Shown: positions 1 to 13,300 of the stretch, piece after piece
Position numbering within the stretch: the stretch's first letter is position 1
Layout: each line of letters begins with the position of its first letter
NCBI GenBank assembly: GCA_022225965.2
Contig: JAKJXP020000110.1
Location: forward strand, 62,001-126,000
Direction: 5' to 3'
Length of the DNA: 64,000 nt
DNA from: Diatrype stigma
Lineage: Eukaryota; Ascomycota; Sordariomycetes; Xylariales; Diatrypaceae
The notes under the pieces: generated by a model
Databases searched by the model: none
Seen by the model: only the letters and a program-made list of their open reading frames with translations
What the model was told of the DNA's origin: nothing
Program-made: the position numbers and the translations under genes

Positions 1-2214
1 GAAGTGTTCCGAGAGGTGTTTATACCAGTCCTCCAAATGGTATCTCCTCCCTTCTGCTCCCTCCCCCCGAACCAAACCGTCCCAGAAGACCATTTGGCTA
101 AACGCGCCTTCTCCCTAGGGCAGCCGAACTCCTAAATGCGATCCCTGAGCCCGACATGTCCCTCGACGACACAGAGCTATCAGACGCTCCCAACACCTGT
201 ATATCCCCGGCATTCGCGCCCAATGCCGACCCCGATGAGGCCTTGCTGGAGGCCAAAGAGATCAACAGATACCTGTTGGCCAAGTCATTCTTTGATTGTC
301 GAGAATATGACCGCTGTGCCACCGTGTTTCTCCCAGACTCCACTTTGGCTGGCATCACTACTTCGAAAGGAGCCTCTAAAACAACCCCTAAAGGCAAGGG
401 GAAAGGTAGAGCCTCAACCGGGAACTCGAGAGCGAGCAATGGACAGCAACTCCCTGCGTTGAGTCAACGAAGCCTATTTATCGCTTTATATGCCAAGTTC
501 CTGTCGGGAGAGAAGAGGAAAGACGAGGATGCCGAAATGGTCATGGGACCCCAGGACCTCGGCACCTGTGTCAATAAGCAGTTGCTCCCAGTCGGCCGTT
601 TCCTCGAGGCCTGGTTTGAAGAGCGGAAAACAGAAGACGGGGAATATGCCGATAGTCAAGGGTGGCTAGAATATCTGTACGTCTTGACATGGTCCTCTCT
701 GCCATGCGCCAAAGCTAACGTTCCTCGAAGATATGGTGTGGTCCTAGCAAAGGAGAAGAACGAAGAGTTAGCCTTATATTGGCTCATCCGCAGTGTCCAT
801 CTATTCCCCATGAATTGGGGCTGCTGGTTAGAGATCACGTCCCTAATATCAAGGATCGAAGATGTCAGTGTGCTCCATTGATACTACCACGGACCTGGCT
901 GACACGATATAGCTTAACCGCATAATGCCTCGACTACCACAGAACATTGTTTCGTTCATGTTCCATATACATACGTCTCTCGAGCTATACCAGCACGACG
1001 CAAACCTCGCCAACTCCCTAGACCAGCTACTAAACATATTCCCGGACTCATCATTCCTCTTAACATGCGACGCTTTGCTCTCCTATCACGCCAAAGACCT
1101 AGTGGCAGCCGAACAGCGCTTCAGCCACCTCCTCTCCCTGCACCCGCACCGGCTCGACTCCTTAGATCATTACTCCAACATACTCTACGTGATGAACCTG
1201 CGGCCCAAGCTCGCCTTCCTAGCCCACCTCTGCAGTAGCGTCGACAAGTTCCGCCCAGAATCGTGCGTCGTCATCGGGAACTACTACTCGCTCCTCTCGC
1301 TCCACGAGAAGGCGGTGCAGTACTTCCGGCGCGCACTGACGCTGGACCGGTCATGCCTGTCAGCCTGGACGCTGATGGGCCACGAGTATGTCGAGCTCAA
1401 GAACACGCACGCGGCTATCGAGTCGTACCGGCGCGCCGTCGACGTCAACCGCCGCGACTACCGCGCCTGGTACGGCCTCGGCCAGACGTACGAGGTGCTC
1501 GAGATGCACGCCTACGCCCTGTGGTACTACAAGAAGGCCGCCGGCCTGCGGCCTTGGGACGGCAAGATGTGGATGGCCGTGGGCTCCTGCCTGCAGCGCA
1601 TGGGCCGCAACCAGGACGGCATCAAGGCCCTCAAGCGCGCCCTGCTCGCCGAGAGCTACTACGACGCCGGCAGCAGCTTCGGGAGCGGTGGCGGCTCCTC
1701 TGTTGCCGGGGGCGGAGGGGGCGGCGCCGCTACGATGCGCGGGGCCCACATGGACCCCGAGATCCTGCTCCAGATTGCGAACATGTACGATAGTCTTGGT
1801 GAGGAGGAGGATGCCAAGACCTATATGGAGATGTGCGTCGCGCAGGAAGACGGAAACAGCGGCGGCGACGCTCAAGGGGGTACTGGCGGCGGTGGCGCTG
1901 GATTGGGAGACAGCATCACGATTCACAACGACTCGCCCAATGGTTCGGACGACGATGGCGGTGCCGAGGGTGGCGGCGGTGGCAGCGGTGGAGACGGAGG
2001 GGGAGGGGGAGGGGGAGGAGGCGAGGGCACGGGTGTCACGGCCGCCACTAGCAAGGCGAGGATGTGGCTCGCGCGCCATGCGATGCGCACCGAGGACTAC
2101 GAGACGGCCAGCCGGCTCGCCAACGAACTGTGCCAGGACGGCGTCGAGGTCGAGGAGGCCAAGGCCCTCATACGGGAGGTCCGGTCGAGGCTGGACGCCG
2201 CTAGCGCTGCCTAG
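1..2214 (+). CDS. cdc23: Anaphase-promoting complex subunit 8 (Cdc23), 5' partial
   Basis: TPR scaffold subunit of the APC/C, the nuclear ubiquitin ligase that drives mitotic exit. Deduced exons are 1-39, 119-676, 731-863 and 913-2214; the 5' end lies outside the window. Residues across the first junction read LYQSSKW then AAELLNAIP, the usual Cdc23 N-terminal helix; later blocks include RSVHLFPMNWGCWLE, LPQNIVSFMF and about seven TPR repeats up to KMWMAVGSCLQRMG. The introns are 40-118, 677-730 (GTACGT donor, GCTAAC branch point) and 864-912. Intron 677-730 is 54 nt with no in-frame stop, so retention would add 18 residues without breaking the frame. The C-terminal third carries two Gly-rich insertions (about 1675-1735 and 1856-2035) that I infer are lineage-specific loops between TPRs. 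At least 676 residues are encoded here. Identity is secure; intron 677-730 is inferred from family alignment. Confidence 0.93.
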
Positions 2215-3197
2215 ACTAGACTATCTGACTGCCTGACTACCTACCTATACCGAAATGACGATGATGATGCCCGATGAAAGTTCATGAGAGAAGGAGAGGG
2301 AGGGGATACTCCAAAAGAGTTATCTAGCACTAACATACGATACAAACATGTATAAGTATGTATATTTATCCCTGTTTGAAGAACTGGGAACGAATACGAC
2401 GAGATGAAATAAGTTGACATTAGACGAGAATGAGTGTATCTTTGTACGAATGCGGGCAGACGGGCGAGTTATGATGTCTGGCGTTTTGGCCATGTACGAG
2501 CTTCATCTTTCGTGCGAGGCGGGCGACGGTCACGATGGCGACCACTTTGCTTAGATAGGGGGGTATATGTGTGGTGTTCCCTGGTCTCGTAGAGAATCCC
2601 CGTCATGCTAGTTGGGCTCGCCTTATTGTCACTTCGAAAACCACCTTGCATACACAAATACATAGTCAACTACGTACAATTGACTTATCTAGTAGTCTAT
2701 ATAATACGTACGTTACGAGCTACACGATACGACGTAGATGTTCGCTGGTTAGTCCAAGGTTAGGAGTGTAGAAAAAAGGCGATGGTCTCGTTTGGAAGGT
2801 CTGGGAGAGGGCGTGTGGTGTGGCAGAAAGATCTAATGCGATATCATCCGTATCTGCTTTTGATATATATTTGTCTCAACTAAGTAATAACCACGAGGTA
2901 AGTAAAAGAGGGAGTTGGCTCACACTACAGCCGCATCTATTTACATGCTTGTTATACATGTAACGTTTCAAGACCCTCCTGAAGGTGGTGTCGTTTCTCT
3001 TTTCTGTTGTTTGGTCGGATCTGCCTTCCATTCCTCCCTTCTTAGTATCGAACTCCCAGCCTCGCGGTATATACTGAAGAGAGGGATGACGGAGGCAGGG
3101 GGCGGGCTATGTACGATTGTATGATGCACCTACATAACTACCTAGTTAGGCTGTGCCTCAAGCCATCTGCCTGCCTGCTGGAAGGACGGGTGTGAGT

Positions 3198-3215
3198 GAT
3201 ATCGATATCGATATC
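3198..3215. repeat. Triple GATATC palindrome
   Basis: Three head-to-tail GATATC units form an 18-bp perfect self-complementary stretch. About 140 bp downstream lies a GGCGCC palindrome run (about 3352-3366). No function can be assigned. Confidence 0.75.
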
Positions 3216-3563
3216 CGCTGAACCTGACATAATGCATGCGGGCTGGCAGGTAGCAACTCGTCGAAGAGGGTATCATCGAATGGCTGGTCTTACGTAGTCA
3301 CACAGATTTCCGACTGCGCGACTGGCTGGTCCCTGTGCCCGAGTTTGTCTGCCGGCGCCGGCGCCAGCGCCTTCAATCCAAGAAAGCACCCTACATGCGC
3401 ACATACATCCCTACATACACGTCCATTCAGGTACTTATGTACGGTAGATGGGTGGTTGGTCAGTCGAGTTGGTAAGGCAGATATGCGGACGTGAGTGAAG
3501 GTGCTGTTCCTGAAGAAAGGGAAGGGAGAGGGTGGGTAAGCAGAGGCTGTCGATAGGTTTATT

Positions 3564-3591
3564 TGTGTGTGTGTGTGTGTGTGTGTGTGTT
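3564..3591. repeat. (TG)n microsatellite
   Basis: Uninterrupted TG dinucleotide tract of about 14 units in non-coding DNA; probably length-polymorphic. Confidence 0.95.
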
Positions 3592-6591
3592 TATGCGAGT
3601 GCTACTGTGCCGTGATGATGACTGCAGCACCGCCACCAACATGGCATGCAAGGAGAGTAAGTAGCGCTCAAGTCGGGCGCCTTCGTCGCTTCTTACTGGT
3701 GCTGGGCGGTGAGTAAGCCGTTCGTGAGGGTATTCCTTGCATACGGCTACCTATCTGACTAGTTGCTCGCTTGTTAGTTGGGTAGTTACGTGCATGCCCA
3801 GGCTTGTTGTAGGTAGGTATGTAAGCCAATATCACAGATTTGCAATTATATAGCTCCGCGTCCCATGTCCCATATTATTCATATCCTCCAACTATATCGA
3901 TTTCCTGCCTTTTTACGCATGGTCGCCTCTAGTATGCCTTACGACATACTCAGTCCACATCTTACCAGCTGTGTAAAATAATCTCACACAATATATACTC
4001 ATCATATGAGTGAGTCTTATACAGTAGAGCACGTGGGGTAAATCCCCACGGCTGCCACGGAACGAATTATAGTTACTGCTAAACTCGATCCGGAGAGGCC
4101 CTCGTAGGTAAATCCATGCCTGTAGTAGTAAGGAAGATCGGCTCCTGGCGAGGCTCGGGATGTTACGCTCTCCGTTGGGCAATGATCTCATATGTAAACC
4201 TGGTCCCATACGCTTCAGAGGCTCCATGTCCGGCTTCGGCCGGGAAGGAGAATGTAACTAACCCGTCCCGCCCTTTGGAAGGATCAAATGGATCCAGATT
4301 TCAAAGCTCCCTGTCTGTTGCCTTATTTTGCTCCCCACTTTAGGTCCTGATCCTCGTGTTATAAGAGTCTTATTATTACTATGCCTGTCTTGTAGATGTC
4401 AACGTATACTACATAGGTAGTAGTTATATCGGAGATAGTTGGACCTTATCTCTTCCCCACTTTGCTGTCACCCCCGAGAGGCTCACCATATCGAAGGGAG
4501 GTTCCGGAAGACAACATAAACATAGCAACACTAATGATGGAAGTTCCCAGGCCAAGAACGTGCGTGATCCTACCTGTAGGACAATACGGGATGGGAGTGA
4601 AGTTGTACTCAATTATTCGGCCCTTTCTTCTGCACCCGTCAACAATTCGTCTTTCTCTTTCGCTGCCAGCATCTCGAGCGGCCGCCTATGTGCCTATCTA
4701 TAGGCAAACGACCTACCTATTATCTATTTAGCTCCAACGCACGTAGGTGGATGAGGTATATTGTCTCGGAGGAGCCAAATGGCACATGACCAGTGACGAG
4801 AAACCTCCTAGGTCGTATACGAGGAAATCTCGAAAGCCAGAATCTTGATTCGAGATGGAAAGCTATAATTTGAGAGAATATGTACCAAGAGCCTGCCTGC
4901 ATCTAACGTCTTTCCTAGTCTTTCCCCTCTATGATTCTATGTACATGTAGTTATTAGCTCCAACCCCTCGTTAGCAGGCCTATATAGTAGCTACCCCTGT
5001 TCTGTCCGTCAGCCTGTATTAGCTGACTGCCCCCAACCCCTCGTTCCCACCACCTTGTCATGCCTTTTGCTATTTGCCATCAGATCATCCATAGTCCCAT
5101 ATCACCACGCATTGGCATTGCTGTTTTCGGCCCTCTCTTCCTCTTCGGATTTCCTCTCTGACTAGTAATCTTCCACTTTCTGTTCCTATCGCTTCTCATA
5201 GCATACCCTACCCCGCTCAACAGCAGCGGCGAACCCCCCCGCCTGTGCCCCAGCGCGGAGTGCAGTGCAGAGGCAGAACAAAACAGAGGCAGAGGCAGGA
5301 AGGAATACGAGCTCGACGGCTGACTTGGCACCAATGGCAACGTGGGTTCCATAGATTGAACAGGCGCGGGTTGCCAGGGTAGGGTGGCATCATCGACAAC
5401 GACCAGGCTGTCCAAGCCCTGTCGGGGTAGGTGGTGTGGGCTTCACTGTCCCCTCCCGACCTAGTAAAAAAACCCAACCCTGGGATTTTCGACAGGGTAA
5501 GAAGGACAGAGGAGCCGCCCGAGCTGGGCCTTCATCGTCTGGATTCTCTGGATGCTACCTATGGTTGCATTGGGTCGTTAGGTAGCCGGGTATCCGCCCA
5601 TGGGCCAAAGAAGGCCCGCCGAAGAAGAAGATTACCCATGTCTGTATTTGCACATCCTATATTTCCATTTGCCATATCTGACTACCCATGGAGAAGGCAA
5701 AGAAAACTTCTTCGTCCATGTGGTAGCAGTCTCTATACGGTCTTACATCAGAGGCCAGTGACAAATCCCTGCCAAACGCGGAACTCTGCGTGCGGCCAAT
5801 GGCCACCGCACACATACATATCGCCTCTGCTGATCTGGTGAGGGTGAATGCTGGATTGATATCTGAATGGTTCAGTTCGTAGCCGTACTAGATGGTAATA
5901 GGTAACACTCCCGATGTGACTGAGGCGTCCCAAGGTACAGTCGGTAACAGGGAGGGTGCTGCGTGAGTATATTGGGTGGCGTTTGAGCGAGAAAGGCTCC
6001 AAGCTATCAATCTTCACACGAATACGGCTGATGGCGGAACACAGGAGAATGTTGAGGGGGTTCAAGCAGCCAAACTCGGCGCTGAATTAATTACTAATAC
6101 TACCCGTCTATATTACCTCCTCCTCTCCTGGCTTGCAAGACCCGATTGCCTAATGCAAGGCTCATGGGTGAATGAGTGTGATGACGAGATCTAGACCTTT
6201 TTTTTTCTCTTCTCCTCTTCCTCCCCAGAATTAAGTTGTTGTAGTCAGGGTATTATCCTCCTAGTCCTCCACCTCTCCAATAAATGTGCAATGCCAGATG
6301 TGATATATGCCAATGTACTCCGCGCGCGCTCTTTCGATGCAAAAATATTCCGTCATGTGATCTCGTCAGAAATCGATCGTTATCGTCAAATAAACATTAC
6401 CAAAAACCTCCGGCCCGTAGGCATGTGTGTCATGGTATCAATGAGGGTATAGAATCCGCTTTGCCAGCCGTGTAAAAAAACCAACCAATAAACCATGCTC
6501 CAAAAAAGACGTGATGCTAAGAACTGTCCAGCTCCGCGCAGAAGCGGACGTCGTAGCCAGGTGAAACTCATGTCACTGCGGATCCTCCACA

Positions 6592-7357
6592 TTACAGAGC
6601 AAGTACGGCCATACCGGCTGCGAGCATGACACCCACGGGACCGGCAGCCTTGGCAGCGCCAGCCGTGGGGATGCTGGTAGGGTAAGAGGTCGGCGGCGGG
6701 ACGGGAGTGTTCGTGGGCACCACGACACTGCTGGTGAAAGTCGACGACTCAGAAGTGATGGTCGTCAGAGAGTACGAAGTCGGCGCCGAGGGGTACCCAG
6801 TAGTGGGAGGCACGACAGTTCCGTTCGTCGGGGGCACGACAGTTCCCGTCGAGTATCCCGACGAGTACGGCGTGGTGGTGGGGTACTTCGTAGTAGGGTA
6901 GGTGGTAGGAACCTCAGTAGTGGGATACGTGGTAGGGACCTCCGTAGTAGGGTAGGAAGTAGGGACCTCCGTAGTAGGATATCCAGTAGTAGGATACTCA
7001 GTAGTAGTAGGATACTCAGTGGTAGGGTACGCAGTAGTGGGGTACGTAGTAGGCACCTCCGTTGTGGGATAAGGAGGAGCTGAGGTCGGGTAAGAGACAG
7101 TGCAAGGGCAGTTCGTGACCGTCAGCGTAGTCTCCGACGTAGCTGTGTATGTGACATTGCCATAGGTAATGGTAGTTGGCGACTGGACGAAGCTGTTAGT
7201 AGGGGTTTTACAACTAGAGTGTAGGCATAATATAACATACCGGGCAGTACGTGGTGTAGTCAGTGGTGATGACTGTGGTGTAGTACGTCGTCTGGTTCCA
7301 TGCCTCAGCAGTAGCAACGAGAGCCGCAGCGGGCGCGAGAGCCTGAGTGAACTTCAT
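6592..7357 (-). CDS. GPI-anchored Tyr-Pro-Thr-repeat cell wall protein
   Basis: Predicted structural or adhesive wall protein of 235 residues, exons 7241-7357 and 6592-7182. The start at 7357 gives a signal peptide (MKFTQALAPAAALVATAEA), then a short conserved-looking head containing TTYCPSPTTITYGNVTYTAT and a CPC motif. The middle is a run of YPTTEVPTT-type repeats suited to dense O-mannosylation. The C-terminus has a small-residue omega region (TAGAAKAAG) followed by a hydrophobic tail, typical of GPI attachment. The intron 7183-7240 has a GTATGT donor and CTAAC branch point; the downstream CCAG acceptor rather than the nearer AACAG keeps the frame. The family is the general fungal Thr/Pro-rich wall-protein class; no enzymatic domain is visible. 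Repeat number probably varies between strains. Confidence 0.82.
6888..7092 (-). repeat. Coding minisatellite for YPTT(E/T)VPTT units
   Basis: Imperfect tandem units of about 24-30 nt inside the wall-protein gene, alternating YPTT, EVPTT, EYPTTT and AYPTT. A second, shorter duplication (TGTVVPPT / NGTVVPPT) lies next to it at about 6800-6860. Confidence 0.8.
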
Positions 7358-10300
7358 GGTGACTCTTTAAAAAGCGAAGGTGAATATATTCCAACCGCAA
7401 GGCTTCCAAACGATGGTTATGAGTGTCCGAACGACTGTAAGGTGAGACAAGACTCAACCGGAAAGTGCGTGAGAGGAGGAGCTTGGTGGAGAGGGATGTT
7501 AGGTACTAGGTCGGGAGACAGAGATGTTCGAGATGATGATGTGTGTGACACGGGAGAAGATCAACCAACTTCTATCTCGAGCACAAGAGACGAGCCTACC
7601 TATTTATTCCCGAACGCGGAGCGGGTGGTTGGTAACTGGTTAGATCCCTCATGCACCACACGATGGACAAGGCTCGTTACCCGCTCGCCCACACTTGCCC
7701 TTGCTCTCGACATGCCTAGCAGTCTCCCATGCGACTCCATCCGGCCATGGGCTGATCCCCAACTTCCATTGGGTGATCGGTGACGTACCCAGCACGTTAC
7801 AGTGGTAGCTTACTCAACACCCAAGAGAAACAGACAGATGCATCTACACTATCTCATCGTTGCCGTATCGACCAATTTACCCACCCACTCAGGGAAAGGC
7901 CACTATGAGCTCTGTGCTCGCCGGTAACCCCCCATCCCATCCATGTAGCCTGGCTGTTATATCACCTGCATCCGTATATAAAACTAGCGGAAGGCTCAAG
8001 AGGAGGTCGCTAGTTCGGTCAGCCGGCCGGGGCCGCCTACTCGTGCGCCCCTAGTACCCATTCGGCCTTGATGTCTTTCCCATCTGAGATATCCGGGGCC
8101 TGTAACGACCCGCCTCGGACTGTTGGTTGATAGGGTTGATAGAAGAAAGCTTGGTCAACGTTCATAGCTTATCACAACACGGTCCAAAAATAACCATCGT
8201 AACCAGGGATATAATACAAGCATTGAGCTGTAACCAGTTACTCGTACATGTGTGTTCTATTGTTACATACCTACCTAGCAATATGCGACTATGAGTTTGT
8301 GTAAACCTCGTTCGGTTGAGCTTACAGGTCCACTCCAGCTTCAACGTTACTCCCCTATCCGCCCTTGGATGACACTTCACTTTCAAAGACTGATAGGTCG
8401 CTCGGGTAAAAAAGAGCAACTATGTATACTCTCTGTATGAATGAGGAACAGCCGCTGCGCCAGTCGAGGGATTAAGACAAGCTCGCGTTGGATAGATCGA
8501 ATACGAGAGACGAGGTGCCATTGTAGCTGGATTAGTGCTCGTTAGTGAGTCGTAACGGGTCTCACCGGGCCACAATGGCTGATATCTAGCCCAAAGTGGG
8601 TGTGTATAGCAGTTCAATAGGCACATTCGTGATTCGTATGATAGACACCCTTGCAGGGCCTTTGCAGGGCCTGCAACGTTGAGGACAGGCTTGACAGGGG
8701 AGTTATTCGTAGGTACTTCTGGGAATGCTTCTCTTCGCAGTCACGCAGTCACGCAATCGCCAGTCATCCAGTATCGCCGAGGTTCTGATTGGATACGTCA
8801 TTATTTATGGGGGGGGTACTCGACCATTTGCAGGCAAAAGTGAGGCACCTTGACACCCTTGATAGTGGTGTTCGCCTGTCGATGGATGGTGGGGAGGGGT
8901 GGAAGCGAGAGAATCCCTCAGCTTTTCTCTCAACGATTCGAGAATTTCTGGATCTAGCCGGGTAACCTGGTAACGAACGAACCAACGAACCAACGAGCTG
9001 ACGAGCCGCTAAATTCTTTGCTTAGTCGAGACTATCTGCAACTATTAGTTTACATGTGATAGCTGGCTTCGAAAACAGCAATAGATCTGCCGAGTAAAAA
9101 AATCTCGCAGGGAATAACTCACAACAACCGCGCTAATAGCAGAGTCGATCATCCATCACTGCCGTTAGTTCGTGAACTATATCTGGTTATCAATCTGCGT
9201 TCTGCAACGATAATCGGACGCAGGCGGGAGAAAAAAATTTAGAAGCAAGGGTTTATGCAGGTAATGCAGGCAAGAGTTATGTAGGCGGTAGGGCATCAGG
9301 GCCAGCAAGACATGACTGTCAGCAATCAGCCGCACGATGACCGACTGACCGGTGCTTGTAGCTTCTTTTGCGACGAGCGGCCGCCGTGCAGAAACGCCGT
9401 CTCGAGGATCGTATTAACCCTAGAGGTTGACAAGACAAGCCCTTATGAAGAAAACGGAAGGACGAAGCAGAAAAAAGAGACAATCTCGAACTTCTGCATA
9501 TGCACTGATGCATCAACGACAGGTCCAAAGTGTTTCTGTAGAGCGCCCGCACGGTACGGTGCGTACGCAGCCAGTCAATGTCGATCTTGGCAGTGGTGCT
9601 GGAGCGGTCAACAACAAAGATATCGTCAGCTCATAGGCCCGGGCGACTGCGGTGGTTCTTCTGGTCCGTTTTAGGAGACGTGCATGGGCCTCAGTGGGGC
9701 GAGGATCTTCATCTTCCATAGCCACGGAGATGGCTAAAGACTTCTTCGTCGTTGTTGATAGGTAATACCATCGCGAGTAGTAAATAAAACCTGGGAGAGA
9801 AGCAGCATCCTGAGTGAACGAACAAGGTCCCTTATCAACATTGATGAATTGCTGCCGGACTCGTCCGAGGCAGCGAATACCCTCGATGATACTCACGATG
9901 ACTATTGTTTGAAGCGCCCGAGGCACCTTGGTCATGTAGGGCTCCTGGGAGTCATCTTGGTCTGCGTGATAGACTTCGATGATCACTGCGCCGTCTTTGC
10001 TAGAGGTTGACGCTTGACCGCCCGATAACCACAGCTTGGTTGATATGTGATGGGACGGCTGTTGAGTCGCCCTCGAGACCTCCAGGTCATGTGCGTTATG
10101 CCCGCCCAGATGTAGAAGCGCTTTTGGACGTGGCGCGATACACGGAACATACCTAGAGGAACATACCTAGAGGACGGACCCGAACATGAGATATAGCGAG
10201 GCTCGATCGAGAGTAGCAATAGCCAGTGAGTAGCCTATCCTTCCTCATCTTTCTTCATCCAGTGAGACTAATTTCATATTATAGTTATATAGTCAGGTCC

Positions 10301-13300
10301 CCTCGATACTCCCAAGAGAGCATGGACGTCACCCTCAATATATAAAAGCCGACGGCTCGTATTGCCAAAAGACCTACGAATCTTGACCAAGTCGTTATAC
10401 ACTAATGCCAACATTTCTGGTGGCGGATGGGTCGTATCGTGACTGTCTCAAAACCTGTTCCGTGCCTTGATGTTCTAACCTGGGAATACTACTGGCATTG
10501 TCCCGATGCAGTAAAGATGTGGAATATGACCAATCGATGACATTCGACCCAGATTGAGGATGGATTGGCAACCTCAAACCGGCTGACAAAAACAGGTTCA
10601 CGATACCGACTCTTACCAGCCGCTAAGGCTTCCTTCCCGTTGGTACCAGAGCTTGGTACCAGAGCAAAGGTTTGTATGGCAGAGGCTTGTTTGCTCTCAA
10701 GCCAATCTTCCAGCAATGTCTTTGACAAGGCAGCAAGTGTATACGTCGCCAGTCTATGACTACCATTTCGGGCATTCGATATGGCTACATCGCTAGCCGA
10801 TGCTTTCCCGTCTTTCTCATTTGCCCTTCCTTCCTCCGCACTGACCTACTCGCGTCTAGCTCTGATTAGAACGAAGGGCGGCCGGCCATTGCCCAATTTT
10901 ACGCCGAGCCGAAGCATCTCTATCACTTGAGGGGAAAGGCCGAAGGAGAGGGGTTCTGTGGATCATTCTAGGTCCTGAGTTTTTGCGCCGGTGAGGACTG
11001 GATAGCGGCGCTGACCGCGTGAGCGGTGGATCTATCAACGCCCTCATTGGACCGTCAGCCGTGCCGTCGACACTATAGTGATCCCGTTCATTCGGGCCGG
11101 CAGAAGCCCCCACCACCATTCCATGGATCCTTGCCTATACTCTACGGCTTTTCCGCGTCGTTACTTCGTGGGTGCAGCCTACGGAGTACGGACCCGTTGC
11201 AGGTGATGGCCGAGATCGGGTTCAGTGGACTGGATCACGTCGGTTCATATCATACTGAACTCAACCTATACGAGTGGTACTGGTTACAAGCCGGTACATG
11301 GTTACAGAAAAGAAGGATCATGATCAAGAGGGACCACTATAAACCTATCGGGCAGCATTTGGTCTACTGCTACCTACCGTCTATGTGCGTGATGCACCAA
11401 GGGCGATGGATGCGGTTTGCCCCTGTTCTACTGCCATCCCAGCCTTACAAGAGATGCACTCTTGGCGCTCTGGTGCTCTGGCGCTCTCGCCCCTTCGCTC
11501 TCGCCCCCTAGGCCTCTAGGCAGATGCACGACACGTACAGCGTGGCTTAACTCGAAAATGCACCAAGGATACGTTTCTTAGGCACATTTCCCGGATACAG
11601 AAACGGTTCTCCAGCCAGCGAGCCAAGCCTTTAGTCGGGTTATTAACGATTCCTCCGCGAGTCATTGAAAAGGGAGACAAGCCAATGGGTGCCAAAGGGC
11701 AACGGCCCAAGACCGCCCTTCTGTGGGTCGGCTACAGCGTCAGTCACAAGTCACCACCTGCGAGCGGGTCGGACCCGAGTTCGTCCACCGTTCCATCAGC
11801 TGGCGTCGATATTACCGCGTCATCACGGAAAAAAACCAACGAAACCAACGAAAATTTCTTTCTCGCCTGCATTTCCTGGCATCTCCTGTCCGTCCGGTTG
11901 ATTCCCACATTTTGGTGAGCTGGCACTGGCAGGGCCTAGCTTCCCTTGTAGTCGGTGCCAAGCCGACTCTTCGTCAGGTATTGGTCTAACCTTTCTGCAT
12001 TACTCCTTATATTCACCCGTGATTACGACTCCTTATTCATTGATTTAGCCAAGAGCACGAGAACATGCCATGCTGAGGAGCTATGTATGGGATTGAACCG
12101 ATATTTGGAGGTAAGTTATCGCAATGCAAAATGACTCACGGCGTATGCTGGCATACGCACCAACAGCATAATGTTGTGACAAGAGAAAGACTCAATGTTG
12201 CTGCAATCCGCTCGTTCGATCCCTTGCATGCTTGGGTTGCTGGTGGTCTCCCTGGTGGTTCCCGGAAGCGGATGCTGTGTGCTATTGCTACTATAGCCTG
12301 GGAGCCACCAAGGAATGTGTGTGTGGCATTCCCCGCCTTCCGCCCGATTATATCACACTGCTTGAGCACAGAGTAAGTGCGAACAGTCGGTCAGTTGCTG
12401 TGCGCAACAGTGAGAATTTTTGTCTACGTGGCTCCACGTGGGCTATGCCAAGAAGGGTTCTGAGAAAGGGCTGAGTAAAAACCAATTCGACCGAAAAGTC
12501 GAGGTCGTCAGCGGTAGGGGGCGGAAGTATATCATACTTCTCACTTATCACAGTCTAGAGCCTCTGTGCCTGATTCCCAACTTTCGGTCTAGTGCCCTCG
12601 CTCCCGGGCCCTATATTAACCTGCCACATGGTGTCTGTCAGGTACCAGGCACATTCAGGAACAAGATCTCGATTGCCGACCAATGGGATGTCGTTGATAC
12701 CGCAAGTCATAGGCTGCATATGCAAGCTCTACGCAAAAATTCTCTTCACCCTCCCTTTCCAAGTGGGGCTTCGACTGCCTGCTTTCTATACGCTAAATCG
12801 GATCGTTGGCGCTATACATAGTAGATCAAGACTTGCGTCGTCTCCGCTATTAAGGCTCTACTTTGCGAGTGCATCCACAGAGCCGGCTACAGGTGCCAAT
12901 GTCTGTTACAGGCACACAGGCACACAAGCAGGTTATCTGGGAGTTCGACCGTCCGCTCTGTGACACCAACATCTTGGATCAAAGCAGGATCCGTGGATCA
13001 TCCGCTCTCGAGCTTCCATGCGCCAACTTCCAAGTCCATACCTCATTTTTCTTGAGAATGTCAAATATCATCCCGCCGTGGATACCTCTATGGATGCAAC
13101 CTCGTGGAGGTCGTTGGCACTAACTAGTCATTTACATCACTAAAGGTTCCGGCCGGAAGGAAATGGTGTGAAGCCAGACGGTCCGGCTAAGGTCTATGTA
13201 AGTGCGATCTGGATTCTGGAAGCAGGTACGAAGCTAGTATGGCCTAGAGGACGAATGTCAGCCTGTCGATCTTCCGGGGTGGCTTGCCCTCCCCGCCGCT

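Larger units (their letters stand above)
2215..6591. other. Intergenic, convergent APC8 / wall-protein genes, no gene seen
   Basis: About 4.4 kb between the APC8 stop and the 3' end of the minus-strand wall protein. Only short frames without codon bias or recognisable domains occur. It holds the APC8 3' UTR, a (TG)n tract, a GATATC palindrome and many TACCTA/TAGGTA strings. I see no RNA gene in it. Confidence 0.6.

Noticed and set aside
1388..2236. Overlapping Ser/Thr/Arg-rich frames within APC8
   Set aside because: Frame-shifted readings of the Gly-rich APC8 exon; the APC8 frame is fixed by TPR similarity.
3564..3591. TG, CA and CATA repeats considered as a CRISPR-like or regulatory array
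   Set aside because: They are simple microsatellites without spacers.
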